A program made the position numbers and the translations under genes. Under the pieces are notes generated by a model. It searched no databases, was not told the origin of the DNA, and saw only the letters and a program-made list of their open reading frames with translations. A stretch of DNA of 50,415 bases from Bradyrhizobium sacchari (GTDB lineage Bacteria; Pseudomonadota; Alphaproteobacteria; Rhizobiales; Xanthobacteraceae): assembly GCF_002068095.1 (NCBI RefSeq), contig NZ_LWIG01000007.1, positions 264,404-314,818 of the forward strand, given 5' to 3'. Positions within the stretch are counted from its first letter, which is position 1; each line of letters begins with the position of its first letter. This document shows positions 7,458 to 17,240 of this stretch, piece after piece.

Positions 7458-8657
7458 ATGACATCGCGTCCCTCACCATCCCGCATCTGGCCGCTGTTTG
7501 CAGTCAATTTCTTCATGGCCGACATGCAGTCCGGCATCGGCCCCTTCGTCGGCGTGTTCCTGCAGGAACGTGGCTGGGCGAGCGGGCTGATCGGCACCGC
7601 CATGACGATCGGCAACATCGCGGGCATGCTGATCACGACGCCGATCGGCGGCTTCATCGATGCGAGCCGCAACAAGCGCATGTGGGTCGTCATCCCCGGC
7701 ATCTGCGTGGTCGCGGCATCCGCGATCATCCTGGTCTCGCAAAACTTCTGGGCCGTCACTTTCTCGCAAATCGCCCAATCGCTCGCGAGCGCCGCCATCG
7801 TGCCGGCAGTCACCGGAATCACGCTGGGCATTGCCAGGCAGAAGGGCTTCAACGCCTTGAACGGCCGCAATCAGGCCTTCAACCACGCCGGCAACATGGT
7901 CGGCGCGGCATTGTCGGGCTACCTCGGCTACAAATACGGTTACGTCGCCGTGTTCGTCCTGGCGGCGGTGTTCGGCGCCATCGCGATCGCCTGCGTGCTG
8001 ATGATTCCGGCGAAATCGATCGACGATCGCGCAGCACGCGGCAGTCGCGAGGACGACAGCAAGGCTCCGCCGGACGGGATGTCCGTCCTCTTCAAGCACA
8101 AGCCGCTCCTGGTGCTGGCGTTGGCGCTCGCCCTGTTCCATCTCGGCAATGCGGCGATCGTGCCGCTCTACGGACTTGCGGCCGTAGCCGAGGGACAGGC
8201 CAACGGACCGAGCTTCGTCGCGACCACGGTCGTGATCGCGCAAGGTGTGATGATCGTGACTTCGCTGATCGCAATGCAGGTCGCAGGCAAGCGCAACTAC
8301 TGGCCGGTGATCCTGATCTCCTTCATGTTCTTACCAATCCGCGGTGTGCTCGCCTTCTTCGTCACGGGATGGTGGGGCGTCGTGCCGATGCAGGTGCTCG
8401 ACGGCATCGGCACCGGACTGCAAACGGTCGCCGTCCCCGGCATGATCGCGCGTTCGCTCAACGGCACCGGCCGCATCAATCTCGGCCAGGGTGCAGTGAT
8501 CACGGTGCAGGGTATCGGTGCCAGCCTCAGCCCCGCGCTCGGCGGCTGGATCGCACAATGGATCGGCTACGGCCCGACCTTCCTGCTGCTCGGCGGCTTT
8601 GGCCTTGCTTCGATCGCGCTGTGGCTGGCGTTCGGGGTTGCGGTGAAGAAGTATTGA
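7458..8657 (+). CDS. MFS transporter
   Basis: A 399-aa major facilitator with about 12 hydrophobic segments in two halves. The conserved loop 2-3 stretch GGFIDASRNKR resembles the family motif G-x3-D-x2-G-R. A charged central loop (about residues 175-210, DDRAARGSREDDSK) separates the halves. It probably exports or imports a small molecule by proton coupling. The reading frame remains open upstream, and a GTG at 7410 is an alternative start; 7458 places the first membrane helix right after a short basic tail. Directly downstream is a decayed AraC-type fragment, so its former regulator may have been lost. Confidence 0.87.
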   Translation: MTSRPSPSRIWPLFAVNFFMADMQSGIGPFVGVFLQERGWASGLIGTAMTIGNIAGMLITTPIGGFIDASRNKRMWVVIPGICVVAASAIILVSQNFWAVTFSQIAQSLASAAIVPAVTGITLGIARQKGFNALNGRNQAFNHAGNMVGAALSGYLGYKYGYVAVFVLAAVFGAIAIACVLMIPAKSIDDRAARGSREDDSKAPPDGMSVLFKHKPLLVLALALALFHLGNAAIVPLYGLAAVAEGQANGPSFVATTVVIAQGVMIVTSLIAMQVAGKRNYWPVILISFMFLPIRGVLAFFVTGWWGVVPMQVLDGIGTGLQTVAVPGMIARSLNGTGRINLGQGAVITVQGIGASLSPALGGWIAQWIGYGPTFLLLGGFGLASIALWLAFGVAVKKY

Positions 8658-8671
8658 GACCAATCGTCGCG

Positions 8672-8782
8672 GTCGGGCATCCTGCCGGATTTCACGACGT
8701 CTCCTACTTCCATCGCGCGTTTCGCCGCCGTTTCGGAGCGACGCCCGACGGTGCCAGGAAGCTGGCCGGCGAAGCCGAATAA
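8672..8782 (+). pseudogene. C-terminal remnant of an AraC-family regulator
   Basis: In a frame different from the MFS gene, bases 8672-8782 encode about 36 residues containing GFHDVSYFHRAFRRRFGATP. This is the second helix-turn-helix signature of AraC/XylS regulators, followed by a normal stop. No start codon, first HTH or sensor domain precedes it: the frame runs back into the MFS gene. It is therefore a truncated relic rather than a gene. Confidence 0.75.
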
Positions 8783-8785
8783 ATC

Positions 8786-8878
8786 ATGATCCGGAAAAGT
8801 GCGACGCGGTTTTCCGGAAAGATCATGCGACAACAACAACCTGAAGCGCGATGACGATTCATCCAATGTCATTGCGCT
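8786..8878 (+). repeat. Dispersed repeat, copy 1 (forward)
   Basis: About 90 bases beginning CATGATCCGGAAAAGTGCGA, with an internal inverted repeat (CCGGAAAA...TTTTCCGG) and ending in a CGATGACGATTCATCC-type stretch. A second, inverted copy lies at 17132-17227 with a handful of differences. It separates the AraC relic from the 3' end of the acyl-CoA ligase. Such elements are common intergenic repeats in Bradyrhizobium (from memory). Confidence 0.75.
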
Positions 8879-8909
8879 TGAGGCGGGACCTCCGCCGCGA
8901 CGGCGCCGG

Positions 8910-10523
8910 CTATGTCCCAAAACTCTTCTGGACCGCCCTGTCGAGAGTCTCGCCGCCGACGAAGCGCTGGCGCAGCTCGCGCTTGAGCAGCTTGCCGCTC
9001 GGATTCTTCGGCAGGGCATCCACGAAGATCACGCGCTTGGGCACCTTGAAATGAGCCATCCGGCCGGCGCAATGTTTGATGACGGTTTCTTCGTCGAGCT
9101 TTTCCCCGGTCTTGACCACGACGATGGCGGTGACCGCCTCGATCCAGCGCGGATCAGGCAGGCCGACCACGGCGACCTCGGAGACCTCCGGAATACGATA
9201 GACCATCTCCTCGACCTCGCGGCTCGCGACATTCTCGCCGCCGGTCTTGATCATGTCCTTGACGCGATCGACCACGGTGATGTGGCCCTCGTCATCGATC
9301 GTCGCGAGATCGCCGGAATGAAACCAGCCGCCGCTGAACGCCGCAGCCGTCTTCACCGGGTCGTTGTAATAGCCGGAAAGCAGATGCGGCGAGCGATGCA
9401 CGATCTCGCCGACTTCGCCGACCTTGACGTCTTCCATCGCCGTGTTGACGACGCGCGTCTCGACATTGAGCACCGGCTTGCCGGCCGAGCCGGCCTTGCG
9501 CAGCTGGTCCTCCGGCCGCAGTACGGTCGCGAGCGGCGCGATCTCGGTCTGGCCGTAGAAATTCCAGAATTTGACGGCGGGCAGGCGCCGCTGGAGTTCG
9601 AGCAGGACTTCCACCGGCATGATCGAGGCGCCGTAATAGCCCTTCTGCAAGGTCGACAGGTCGGTCTTGTCGAAGTTCGGCGAGCGCAGCATTGCGATCC
9701 AGATCGTCGGCGGCGCGAAGAAGGACGTGATCTTGTGCGCCTGGATCAGCGCCAGGATGTTGTCGGCGGTCGGCTTGCCCGTGATGACGCCGGAGGCGCC
9801 CAGATAGATCTGCGGGCCCAGGAACACGTCGAGCTGGGCGCAGTGATAGAGCGGCAGCGCGTGCAGGAACTTGTCCTCCACGCTCATGCCGCCGTCGATG
9901 ACACAGCTGACATATTGCCACATCACGGCCTCGTGGGTCAGCATCGCGCCCTTGGGCAGCGACTCCGTGCCGCTGGTGTAGACGATCTGCGCGAGATCGC
10001 GGCTGTCCACCGACGCTTCCAGGAACGAGCCGTCGGGATCAAGAAGGTCGTCGAAGGTGATGAGGCCCGCAGGCGCGGATGCCGGGTCCTCGCCCGGCAG
10101 CCATATCATCTTCTCGACGGCGCAGTCCTTCGCGCTTGCCGCCTTCGCGGGCTCGACGAAATCGGGGCCGGCCGCGAGCAGCTTTGCGCCGGAACTCTTC
10201 AGGATGAAATTGACCTCGTCCGGATTGAGCATGAAGTTGATCGGCACCAGCACCGCGCCGATCCGCGCCACCGCGAAGCGCAACGCCGCGAAGGCGTGCG
10301 AGTTGCGCGAGAGCACGGCGAGGCGGTCGCCCTTCTTCACGCCGAGGCCCAGCAGGCCGCGGCCGAGCCGGTTGCAGACCGCATCCATCTCGGCAAAGGT
10401 CCAGCTGACATTGCCGCAACTCACCGCGCGCTTGTTCGGCTCGCGGCCTGCGGAGCGGCGCAAGAGATCGCCAATGGAGTGCTCGCGCGCTTTCGCGATT
10501 GTAGCTGCGGTGTCACTCGACAT
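8910..10523 (-). CDS. AMP-binding acyl-CoA ligase
   Basis: A 537-aa ANL-superfamily enzyme that adenylates a carboxylic acid and forms its CoA thioester. Motifs include the P-loop-like YTSGTESLPKGAMLTHEAV, the core NFYGQTEIAP, the adenylate-binding YYNDPVKT/HSGD stretch with DRVKDMIKTGGENV hinge, and the C-terminal catalytic lysine region NPSGKLLKRELR. Two ATGs lie close together. GGGGGA stands six bases before 10523 but directly against 10529, so 10523 is preferred. It is divergent from a branched-chain-type binding protein gene, suggesting uptake and activation of the same acid. The substrate (fatty, aromatic or alicyclic) is unknown. Confidence 0.92.
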   Translation of the reverse strand: MSSDTAATIAKAREHSIGDLLRRSAGREPNKRAVSCGNVSWTFAEMDAVCNRLGRGLLGLGVKKGDRLAVLSRNSHAFAALRFAVARIGAVLVPINFMLNPDEVNFILKSSGAKLLAAGPDFVEPAKAASAKDCAVEKMIWLPGEDPASAPAGLITFDDLLDPDGSFLEASVDSRDLAQIVYTSGTESLPKGAMLTHEAVMWQYVSCVIDGGMSVEDKFLHALPLYHCAQLDVFLGPQIYLGASGVITGKPTADNILALIQAHKITSFFAPPTIWIAMLRSPNFDKTDLSTLQKGYYGASIMPVEVLLELQRRLPAVKFWNFYGQTEIAPLATVLRPEDQLRKAGSAGKPVLNVETRVVNTAMEDVKVGEVGEIVHRSPHLLSGYYNDPVKTAAAFSGGWFHSGDLATIDDEGHITVVDRVKDMIKTGGENVASREVEEMVYRIPEVSEVAVVGLPDPRWIEAVTAIVVVKTGEKLDEETVIKHCAGRMAHFKVPKRVIFVDALPKNPSGKLLKRELRQRFVGGETLDRAVQKSFGT

Positions 10524-10656
10524 TTCCATTCCCCCAAAGATTTGCAATTCGCGCGTCGCTCGGCCTCGACCTTGGTGAGGGGCTTTGCATCCATGCGTTC
10601 GTATTTGCACGAAGGGTAGTCGGCGCTGCCGGCCGCGTCAAATCGGCTGCGCGCTG

Positions 10657-10692
10657 GCGTCATGACGCAAGAATTGCCGCTTCGCTGCGGCA
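10657..10692. promoter_or_regulatory. Palindrome and hairpin in the ligase/binding-protein divergent promoter region
   Basis: GCGTCATGACGC at 10657-10668 is a perfect 12-base palindrome. It is followed by a weak hairpin, TTGCCGC (10674-10680) with GCGGCAA (10687-10693 region). Both sit between the divergent acyl-CoA ligase and solute-binding-protein genes, where a shared operator would be expected. Only position and symmetry support this. Confidence 0.4.
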
Positions 10693-10732
10693 AATTTGCG
10701 CCGGTGCACCAACAATAATAACGGGGGAAATC

Positions 10733-11938
10733 ATGTATCGGATCGCGCGCGCTGCCTTTGCGGCCGGGCTGCTATCAGCGTTTTTCGTCGACCCTTCGTC
10801 CGCCCAGCAGGCCTCACTCAAGATCGGCGTGCTCTCCGACTTCTCCTCGGTCTATTCCGACATCGGCGGCATGGGGAATGTCGAGGCCACAAAAATGGCC
10901 ATCGAGGATTTCGGCGGGCAGATGTTCGGCAAGCCGATCGACATGGTCTCGGCCGACGTGCTCAATAAGCCCGACATCGCCTCGACGATCGCCCGCAAAT
11001 GGTGGGAGACCGAAGGCGTCGACATGATCATCGACCTGCCGACCTCGGCCACCGCGCTCGCGGTGATGGAGCTGTCGAAACAGTACGAGAAGATCATGAT
11101 CGTGACGGACGCGGCGAGCTCCGACATCACCGGAAAGTCCTGCTCGCCCTACACCGCACACTGGACCTACGACACCTATGCCAACGCCCACACAGTGGGC
11201 AGCGCCATCGTCAAGAACGGCGGCGACACCTGGTTCTTCCTCACCGCCGATTACGTGTTCGGTCATTCGGTCGAGCGCGACACCGGCGACGTCGTGAAGG
11301 CCGCCGGCGGCAAGGTGGTCGGCAGCGTCAAGCATCCGCTCAACACGGCGGACTTCTCGTCCTTCCTGCTGCAGGCCCAGGCCTCCAAGGCCAAGATCAT
11401 CGGCCTCGCCAATGGCGGCGGCGACACCATCAACGCGATCAAGCAGGCCGGCGAGTTCGGCATCGTCGCTGGCGGCCAGAACCTGGCCGCGATCGTGATG
11501 TTCATATCCGACGTGCACAGCCTGGGGCTGAAGCTCGCGCAGGGACTGATCATCACCGAGGCTTACTACTGGGACCTCAACGACAAGACCCGCGCCTTCG
11601 GCAAGCGCTTCCTCGAGCGCGTCAAGCGCATGCCGACGATGAACCAGGCCGCGACCTACAGCGCCACGCTGCATTACCTCAAGGCGGTGCAGGCGGCCGG
11701 CACCAGGGACACCAAGACGGTGATGGCCAAGATGCGCGAGCTGCCGGTGCAGGACGCCTTCACCGATAACGGCGTGCTGCGCGAAGACGGCCGCATGGTG
11801 CACAGCATGTTTCTGTTCCAGGTGAAGAAGCCCGAGGAATCGAAGGGGCCGTGGGATTACTACAAATTGCTCGCCGAGGTTCCTGCGGACCAGGCGTTCC
11901 GGCCGCTGAAGGACGGCGGCTGCCCGCTGGTGAAGTGA
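10733..11938 (+). CDS. Branched-chain-type ABC transporter substrate-binding protein
   Basis: A 401-aa periplasmic binding protein of the LivK type. The signal peptide spans about residues 1-25 (ending PSSAQQ), followed by the typical ASLKIGVLSDFSSVYSDIGG opening and the PLNTADFSSFLLQAQASKAKIIGLANGGGD hinge region. GGGGGAAA precedes the ATG. No permease or ATPase genes follow, so it must work with a transporter encoded elsewhere or act alone. Divergence from an acyl-CoA ligase and the known ligand range of this subfamily suggest an aromatic or other carboxylate rather than a branched-chain amino acid, but this is inference. Confidence 0.9.
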   Translation: MYRIARAAFAAGLLSAFFVDPSSAQQASLKIGVLSDFSSVYSDIGGMGNVEATKMAIEDFGGQMFGKPIDMVSADVLNKPDIASTIARKWWETEGVDMIIDLPTSATALAVMELSKQYEKIMIVTDAASSDITGKSCSPYTAHWTYDTYANAHTVGSAIVKNGGDTWFFLTADYVFGHSVERDTGDVVKAAGGKVVGSVKHPLNTADFSSFLLQAQASKAKIIGLANGGGDTINAIKQAGEFGIVAGGQNLAAIVMFISDVHSLGLKLAQGLIITEAYYWDLNDKTRAFGKRFLERVKRMPTMNQAATYSATLHYLKAVQAAGTRDTKTVMAKMRELPVQDAFTDNGVLREDGRMVHSMFLFQVKKPEESKGPWDYYKLLAEVPADQAFRPLKDGGCPLVK

Positions 11939-11972
11939 GCACGGATCAACGAGGACCCGCTCAACAAGGCTT

Positions 11973-12003
11973 GCCGTCCGCCTGATCGACCGAGGCGGAC
12001 GGC
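11973..12003 (+). terminator. Strong hairpin after the binding-protein gene
   Basis: A perfect 11-bp stem (11973-11983 GCCGTCCGCCT with 11993-12003 AGGCGGACGGC) and nine-base loop lie 35 bases after the stop. There is no T-tract, so it may act as an mRNA-stabilising or Rho-assisted element rather than a classical terminator. Confidence 0.5.
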
Positions 12004-12176
12004 GTCGTCGCGGCGAGCTGCCTAAGATAGAGACAGGCACACCTCGCGCCGCCGTCTGATCTGCATCAAGTTGCGATGCAAAAATCGCTGCAATGGTGAG
12101 ACCGCTCGTTCGCGCAAATGGCGGCTGGGCACTCGTGTCTCAACATGTGGGCGCCGCCGCACGGCGTTATGAACAG

Positions 12177-13244
12177 ATGAACTTCACTCCGGGGCGCATC
12201 GTCGCCGCGATCGCCGTCCTGCTCGCAGGCGGCGCCTATTACTACTGGCAGCACCGCGATTCCAACGCGCTTCCGGCGGGCTTCGCCCGCGGCAACGGTC
12301 GCATCGAAGCGGTCGAGATCGACATCGCCACCAAGACGCCGGGCCGGATTCGCGAGATTCTGGTCAACGAAGGCGACTTCGTACGCGCAGGCCAGGTTCT
12401 GGCGCGCATGGACACCGAGCAATTGCAGGCGCAGCGCCGCCAGGCCGAAGCGCAACTGCAGCGCGCGTCCATCAACGTCGAGACCGCCAAGAGCCTGGTG
12501 AACCAGCGCGAGGCCGAGCGCAGGGCTGCGGAAGCCGTGGTCGACCAGCGCAGCGCGCAACTCGATACGACAAGCCGCAAGCTCGATCGTTCCGAGCAAT
12601 TGATCAGGACGAATGCCGTGTCGCAGCAGGTGCTGGACGACGACCGCTCCGCCAACGCCACGGCGAAAGCGGCGCTGGCCGCGGCCCAGGCGCAGGTCGC
12701 GGCCTCGGAGGCCGCGATCAGTTCCTCGCGCGCCATGGTGATCGATGCCGGCGCCTCGGTGGACGCCGCCAAGGCCGCGATCGAAAGCATCGCCGCCGAT
12801 CTCAACGACAGCGTGCTGAAGGCGCCGCGCGAAGGCCGCGTGCAGTATCGCGTGTCGCAGCCGGGCGAGGTGCTCGCGGCCGGCGGCCGCGTCCTCAACA
12901 TGGTCGATCTCGGCGACGTCTATATGACGTTCTTCCTGCCGACGGCGGATGCCGGCCGCGTCGCGATCGGCTCCGAGGTCCACCTCGTGCTCGACGCCAT
13001 CCCGCAATATGTGATCCCGGCCAAGGCCACCTTCGTCGCCGACGTCGCGCAATTCACGCCCAAGACCGTCGAGACCGAGGAGGAGCGCCAGAAGCTGATG
13101 TTCCGCATCAAGGCGCATATCGCACCCGAACTCCTGCGCCAGCACATCGAGCAGGTGAAGACCGGCCTGCCCGGCATGGCCTATGTGCAGCTCGATCCGG
13201 CCGCGCAGTGGCCCGACAATCTCAAGACCAAGCTGACCCGATGA
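12177..13244 (+). CDS. HlyD-family membrane fusion protein (YhiI-like)
   Basis: A 355-aa periplasmic adaptor anchored by one N-terminal membrane helix ([17 protein letters not shown]). It has a biotinyl-lipoyl-like half domain ([29 protein letters not shown]), a long Ala/Gln/Glu-rich coiled coil (about residues 80-200) and the second lipoyl half ([24 protein letters not shown]). It links an inner-membrane exporter to the cell exterior. The frame is open back to 12093, but 12177 puts the membrane helix at the N-terminus; no clear ribosome site supports either. Its stop overlaps the start of the next gene (ATGA), giving translational coupling with the RbbA-like transporter. Confidence 0.87.
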   Translation: MNFTPGRIVAAIAVLLAGGAYYYWQHRDSNALPAGFARGNGRIEAVEIDIATKTPGRIREILVNEGDFVRAGQVLARMDTEQLQAQRRQAEAQLQRASINVETAKSLVNQREAERRAAEAVVDQRSAQLDTTSRKLDRSEQLIRTNAVSQQVLDDDRSANATAKAALAAAQAQVAASEAAISSSRAMVIDAGASVDAAKAAIESIAADLNDSVLKAPREGRVQYRVSQPGEVLAAGGRVLNMVDLGDVYMTFFLPTADAGRVAIGSEVHLVLDAIPQYVIPAKATFVADVAQFTPKTVETEEERQKLMFRIKAHIAPELLRQHIEQVKTGLPGMAYVQLDPAAQWPDNLKTKLTR

Positions 13245-16012
13245 GCACGACTGCCGCAGCCGATGCACCGGGCCGGGCCGGCAGCGTGGTGCATCTGGAG
13301 GGCGTGGGCCTCAGCTACGGCAAGACCCGGGCGCTGGACGGCATCACCCTCGACCTGCCGTCCGGTTGCATGATCGGGTTGATCGGCCCCGACGGCGTCG
13401 GCAAGTCGAGCCTGCTCTCGCTGATCGCCGGCGCGCGCGCGATCCAGCAGGGGCGCATTCACGTGCTCAGCGGCGACATGGCGAGCTCGCGCCATCGCCG
13501 CAACGTGTGCCCCGACATCGCCTATATGCCACAGGGGCTCGGCAAGAACCTGTATCCGACGCTGTCGGTGTTCGAGAACATCGACTTCTTCGGCCGCCTG
13601 TTCGGACACGACAAGGCGGAACGAAGCCGGCGGATCGCCAGCCTCATGCGCGACACCGGGCTCACCCCTTTCGCCGACCGGCCGGCGGCTAAGCTGTCCG
13701 GCGGCATGAAGCAGAAGGTCGGCCTGTGCTGCGCTTTGATCCACGATCCCGAGCTCCTGATCCTGGACGAGCCGACCACCGGCGTCGATCCGTTGTCCCG
13801 CCGCCAGTTCTGGGAGCTGATCGCCTCGATCCGGAGGAGCCGGCCCGGCATGAGCGTGATCGTCTCCACCGCCTATATGGAAGAGGCCGCGCAATTCGAT
13901 TTCCTCATTGCGATGAACGCCGGCCGCGTGCTGGCGACGGGGGCGCCAGCCGCCCTCCTGCAGCAGACCGGTGCCGCTACGCTCGACGACGCCTTCATCC
14001 GCCTCCTGCCCGAGGAAGACCGCAGCAGCCATACCGGCGTCGTGATCCCGCCGCGCAGCACGGACCATGACGAGATCGCGATCGAGGCCGACCACCTGAC
14101 CCGGCGGTTCAACGACTTCATCGCCGTCGACGACGTCAGCTTCCGCATCAACAAGGGCGAGATCTTCGGCTTCCTCGGCTCGAACGGCTGCGGCAAGACC
14201 ACAACCATGAAGATGCTCACGGGCCTGCTGCCGGTAAGCGAAGGCACTGCGCGGCTGTTCGGCAAGACGATCGATGCCGGCGACATGTCCGTGCGCCGCC
14301 GCATCGGCTACATGTCGCAGGGCTTCTCGCTCTATTCGGAGCTGACGGTCGCCCAGAATCTCGATCTGCATGCGCGGCTGTTCGAGCTGCCGGCGGAGAC
14401 CATTGCCGGGCGTATCGACGAGATGATCGCCCGATTCGACCTTGCCGAGGTGGCCGATGCCCTGCCCGATGCGCTGCCGCTAGGCCTGCGGCAGCGGCTG
14501 TCGCTGGCGGTCGCGATGATCCACGCACCCGACATCCTCATCCTCGACGAGCCGACCTCGGGCGTCGATCCCGTCGCACGCGATCGCTTCTGGCAGATTC
14601 TCGCCGAGCTCTCGCGCAAGGACAACGTCACGATCTTCGTCTCGACCCATTTCATGAACGAGGCCGAGCGCTGCGACCGGATCTCGCTGATGCATGCGGG
14701 CAAGGTGCTGACGTCGGACACGCCTGCCGCCATCGTGGCCGCGCGCGGCGCCGCCACGCTCGAGCAGGCCTTCATCGCCTGCCTGGAAGAAGCAATCGCC
14801 GACACCTCGGATGCAGCCGGCCAACCTGCAGCCGCGGTGCCCGAACCGGCCGAGGCCACAGCGCCTCCGCGCAAGCGCAGCGGCACGTTCAATCCGACCC
14901 GCATGCTGGCCTATTCCAAGCGCGAGGCGCTCGAACTGCGGCGCGATCCGATCCGCGCCACGCTCGCGATCCTCGGCAGCGTGCTGCTGCTGTTCGTGCT
15001 CGGCTACGGCATCAGCATGGACGTCGAGAACCTGACCTTCGCCGTGCTCGACCGCGACGACACCGCCATCAGTCGCGACTACAGCCTCCAGATCGCGGGA
15101 TCGCGCTACTTCACCCAGAAATCCCCGATCACCGATTATGCCGACCTCGACCGCCGCATGCGCGCCGGCGAGATCGGCCTTGCCATCGAATTGCCGCCCG
15201 GCTTCGGCCGCGACGTCAGCCGCGGCCGCCATGTCGAGATCGGCGCCTGGGTCGACGGCGCCAACCCGACGCGCGCCGAGACGCTGCGCTCCTACGCCCA
15301 GGCGATCCACGCCACCTGGCTCGCGCAGAAGGGCCGCGAGCTCTATGGCGAGGCGGCGATCGCCGGCTCCTACCAGCTCCAGCTGCGTTACCGCTACAAT
15401 CCCGACGTCAGGAGCGTCGTCGCCATGGCGCCCGGAATCATCCCGCTGCTGCTGGTCATGATCCCGGCGGTGCTCGCCGCGCTCGCGGTGGTGCGCGAGA
15501 AGGAGCTCGGCTCGATCGTCAATTTCTACGTGACGCCGGTGACGCGGCTAGAATTCCTGCTCGGCACGCAACTGCCCTATGTCGTGCTCGCATTCGGAAA
15601 CTTCCTCCTCCTTGTCGGCTTCGCGCTTCTCGTCTTCGGCGTGCCCTTCACCGGCAGCTTTCCGACCTATGCGCTCGCCGCCCTGCTCTACGTCACCGCC
15701 ACGACCGGCATGGGGATGGTGATCTCGGCTTTCATGAACAGCCAGATCGCGGCACTGTTCGGCACGGTGCTGCTCACGCTGATCCCGGCCATCCAGTATT
15801 CCGGGCTGATCGATCCGGTGTCGTCGCTTCAGGGGTTAGGCGCGGCTATCGGGCGCCTCTATCCCACCACCTATTTCGTCACGATCTCGCGCGGCACCTT
15901 CTCCAAGGGCCTCGGTTTCGAGACGCTCCACAACGACCTGATGGCGCTCGCGATCACGATCCCGGTGCTGGTGACAGCCGGCGCCATGCTGCTGAAGAAA
16001 CAGGCCCGCTGA
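13241..16012 (+). CDS. rbbA: RbbA-like fused ABC transporter (two ATPases plus ABC-2 permease)
   Basis: A 923-aa protein with two ABC ATPase domains followed by an ABC-2 membrane domain, the order seen in E. coli RbbA/YhiH (about 911 aa). First domain: Walker [10 protein letters not shown] at 49-57, signature LSGGMKQK, Walker [14 protein letters not shown]. Second domain: Walker [10 protein letters not shown] at 313-321, degenerate signature LGLRQRLS, Walker [14 protein letters not shown]. The membrane part (about 560-923) has a large periplasmic loop and five to six helices. The upstream HlyD gene overlaps by ATGA and the downstream permease starts two bases after the stop, giving a YhiI-RbbA-YhhJ arrangement. 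E. coli RbbA has been linked to ribosomes, but the operon context points to efflux. Confidence 0.92.
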   Translation: MSTTAAADAPGRAGSVVHLEGVGLSYGKTRALDGITLDLPSGCMIGLIGPDGVGKSSLLSLIAGARAIQQGRIHVLSGDMASSRHRRNVCPDIAYMPQGLGKNLYPTLSVFENIDFFGRLFGHDKAERSRRIASLMRDTGLTPFADRPAAKLSGGMKQKVGLCCALIHDPELLILDEPTTGVDPLSRRQFWELIASIRRSRPGMSVIVSTAYMEEAAQFDFLIAMNAGRVLATGAPAALLQQTGAATLDDAFIRLLPEEDRSSHTGVVIPPRSTDHDEIAIEADHLTRRFNDFIAVDDVSFRINKGEIFGFLGSNGCGKTTTMKMLTGLLPVSEGTARLFGKTIDAGDMSVRRRIGYMSQGFSLYSELTVAQNLDLHARLFELPAETIAGRIDEMIARFDLAEVADALPDALPLGLRQRLSLAVAMIHAPDILILDEPTSGVDPVARDRFWQILAELSRKDNVTIFVSTHFMNEAERCDRISLMHAGKVLTSDTPAAIVAARGAATLEQAFIACLEEAIADTSDAAGQPAAAVPEPAEATAPPRKRSGTFNPTRMLAYSKREALELRRDPIRATLAILGSVLLLFVLGYGISMDVENLTFAVLDRDDTAISRDYSLQIAGSRYFTQKSPITDYADLDRRMRAGEIGLAIELPPGFGRDVSRGRHVEIGAWVDGANPTRAETLRSYAQAIHATWLAQKGRELYGEAAIAGSYQLQLRYRYNPDVRSVVAMAPGIIPLLLVMIPAVLAALAVVREKELGSIVNFYVTPVTRLEFLLGTQLPYVVLAFGNFLLLVGFALLVFGVPFTGSFPTYALAALLYVTATTGMGMVISAFMNSQIAALFGTVLLTLIPAIQYSGLIDPVSSLQGLGAAIGRLYPTTYFVTISRGTFSKGLGFETLHNDLMALAITIPVLVTAGAMLLKKQAR

Positions 16013-16014
16013 CC

Positions 16015-17127
16015 ATGCGCATCGACAACGTGCTCCAGCTCGGCATCAAGGAATTGCGCGGCCTCGTGCGCGACCCGATGCTGCTCGTGCTGATCGTCTA
16101 TTCCTTCACGATGGCGGTCTATGCCGGGGCAAGGGCGATGCCGGAGACGCTGAACCGCGCTGCGATCGCCATCGTGGACGAGGACCATTCGCCGGTCTCG
16201 TCCCGCATCGGGATGGCGTTCACGGCGCCCTATTTCTCCGAGCCACGCCTGATCTCGCAATACGAGATGGACCGGAGGATGGACGCCGGCCTCGACACTT
16301 TCGCGCTCGACATCCCGCCGGACTTCCAGCGCGACCTGCTGGCGCGGAAGTCGCCGGCGATCCAGCTCAACGTCGACGCAACGCGGATCTCGCAGGCCTT
16401 CAACGGCGGCGGCTATGTCGAGCAGATCGTCAACGCGGAGATCTCCGAGTTCCTGGCCCATACGCGCGAGGCGCAGGCCGCGCCGATCGAGCTGGCGCTG
16501 CGGGCGCGGTTCAACCCGGAACTGAAGAAATCCTGGTTCGGCGCCATCGACCACGTTATCACCTCGATCACCATGCTCTCGATCATCCTGACCGGCGCGG
16601 CCCTGATCCGCGAGCGCGAGCACGGCACGATCGAGCATCTCCTGGTGATGCCGGTCACGCCGCTGGAGATCATGGTCAGCAAGGTCTGGTCAATGGGCGC
16701 GGTGGTGCTGGTCGCCTCCGCCCTGTCGATCCTGTTCGTGGTCAAGGGATGGCTGGCGGTGACGATCGACGGATCGGTTGCGCTGTTTCTCCTCGGCGCG
16801 GCGCTGCAGCTGTTCGCCACCACCAGCATGGGCATCTTCCTCGCCACCATCGCCGGCTCGATGCCGCAATTCGGGTTGCTGCTGATCATGATCCTGCTGC
16901 CGCTGCAGACCCTGTCGGGCAGCATGACGCCGCGCGAGAGCATGCCGCAATTCGTCCAGGATATCATGCTGGCCGCGCCCAACACGCATTTCGTGATGCT
17001 GGCCCAGGCGATCCTGTTCCGCGGCGCAGGGCTCGAGGCAGTCTGGCCGCAACTCGGCGCGCTGACGCTGATCGGCGTCGTCTTCTTCCTGATCGCGCTG
17101 CGCCGGTTTCGCGCTTTTCTGGCCTGA
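16015..17127 (+). CDS. ABC-2 type permease (YhhJ-like)
   Basis: A 370-aa inner-membrane protein of the ABC-2 family: one N-terminal membrane helix, a periplasmic domain of about 130 residues, then five hydrophobic helices. The GTIEHLLVMPVTPLEIMVSKVW signature of this family lies at about 203-225. It begins two bases after the RbbA-like stop and probably pairs with that protein's own permease half to form the channel, with the HlyD protein as adaptor. Substrate unknown; related operons export drugs or lipophilic compounds. Confidence 0.9.
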   Translation: MRIDNVLQLGIKELRGLVRDPMLLVLIVYSFTMAVYAGARAMPETLNRAAIAIVDEDHSPVSSRIGMAFTAPYFSEPRLISQYEMDRRMDAGLDTFALDIPPDFQRDLLARKSPAIQLNVDATRISQAFNGGGYVEQIVNAEISEFLAHTREAQAAPIELALRARFNPELKKSWFGAIDHVITSITMLSIILTGAALIREREHGTIEHLLVMPVTPLEIMVSKVWSMGAVVLVASALSILFVVKGWLAVTIDGSVALFLLGAALQLFATTSMGIFLATIAGSMPQFGLLLIMILLPLQTLSGSMTPRESMPQFVQDIMLAAPNTHFVMLAQAILFRGAGLEAVWPQLGALTLIGVVFFLIALRRFRAFLA

Positions 17128-17131
17128 CGCG

Positions 17132-17227
17132 CGATGAGATTGGGACGAATCGTCGTCACGCTTTAGGTTGTCGTTTACGCATGATCTTTCCGGAAAACCG
17201 CTTCGCACTTTTCCGGATCATGCTTTA
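17132..17227 (-). repeat. Dispersed repeat, copy 2 (inverted relative to copy 1)
   Basis: Reverse-complement counterpart of the element at 8786-8878. Read on the minus strand, it begins GCATGATCCGGAAAAGTGCG and shares the internal inverted repeat and the distal stretch. It fills the gap between the convergent YhhJ-like and DUF2059 genes. Confidence 0.75.
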
Positions 17228-17240
17228 AGCGCGCGCTAGC

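Noticed and set aside
8799..10619. 606-residue plus-strand frame antisense to the acyl-CoA ligase
   Set aside because: The ligase on the minus strand carries all family motifs; the antisense product is Asp/Arg/His-rich noise.
12093..12176. N-terminal extension of the HlyD-like protein
   Set aside because: It would bury the membrane anchor 30 residues in, and no ribosome site precedes it.
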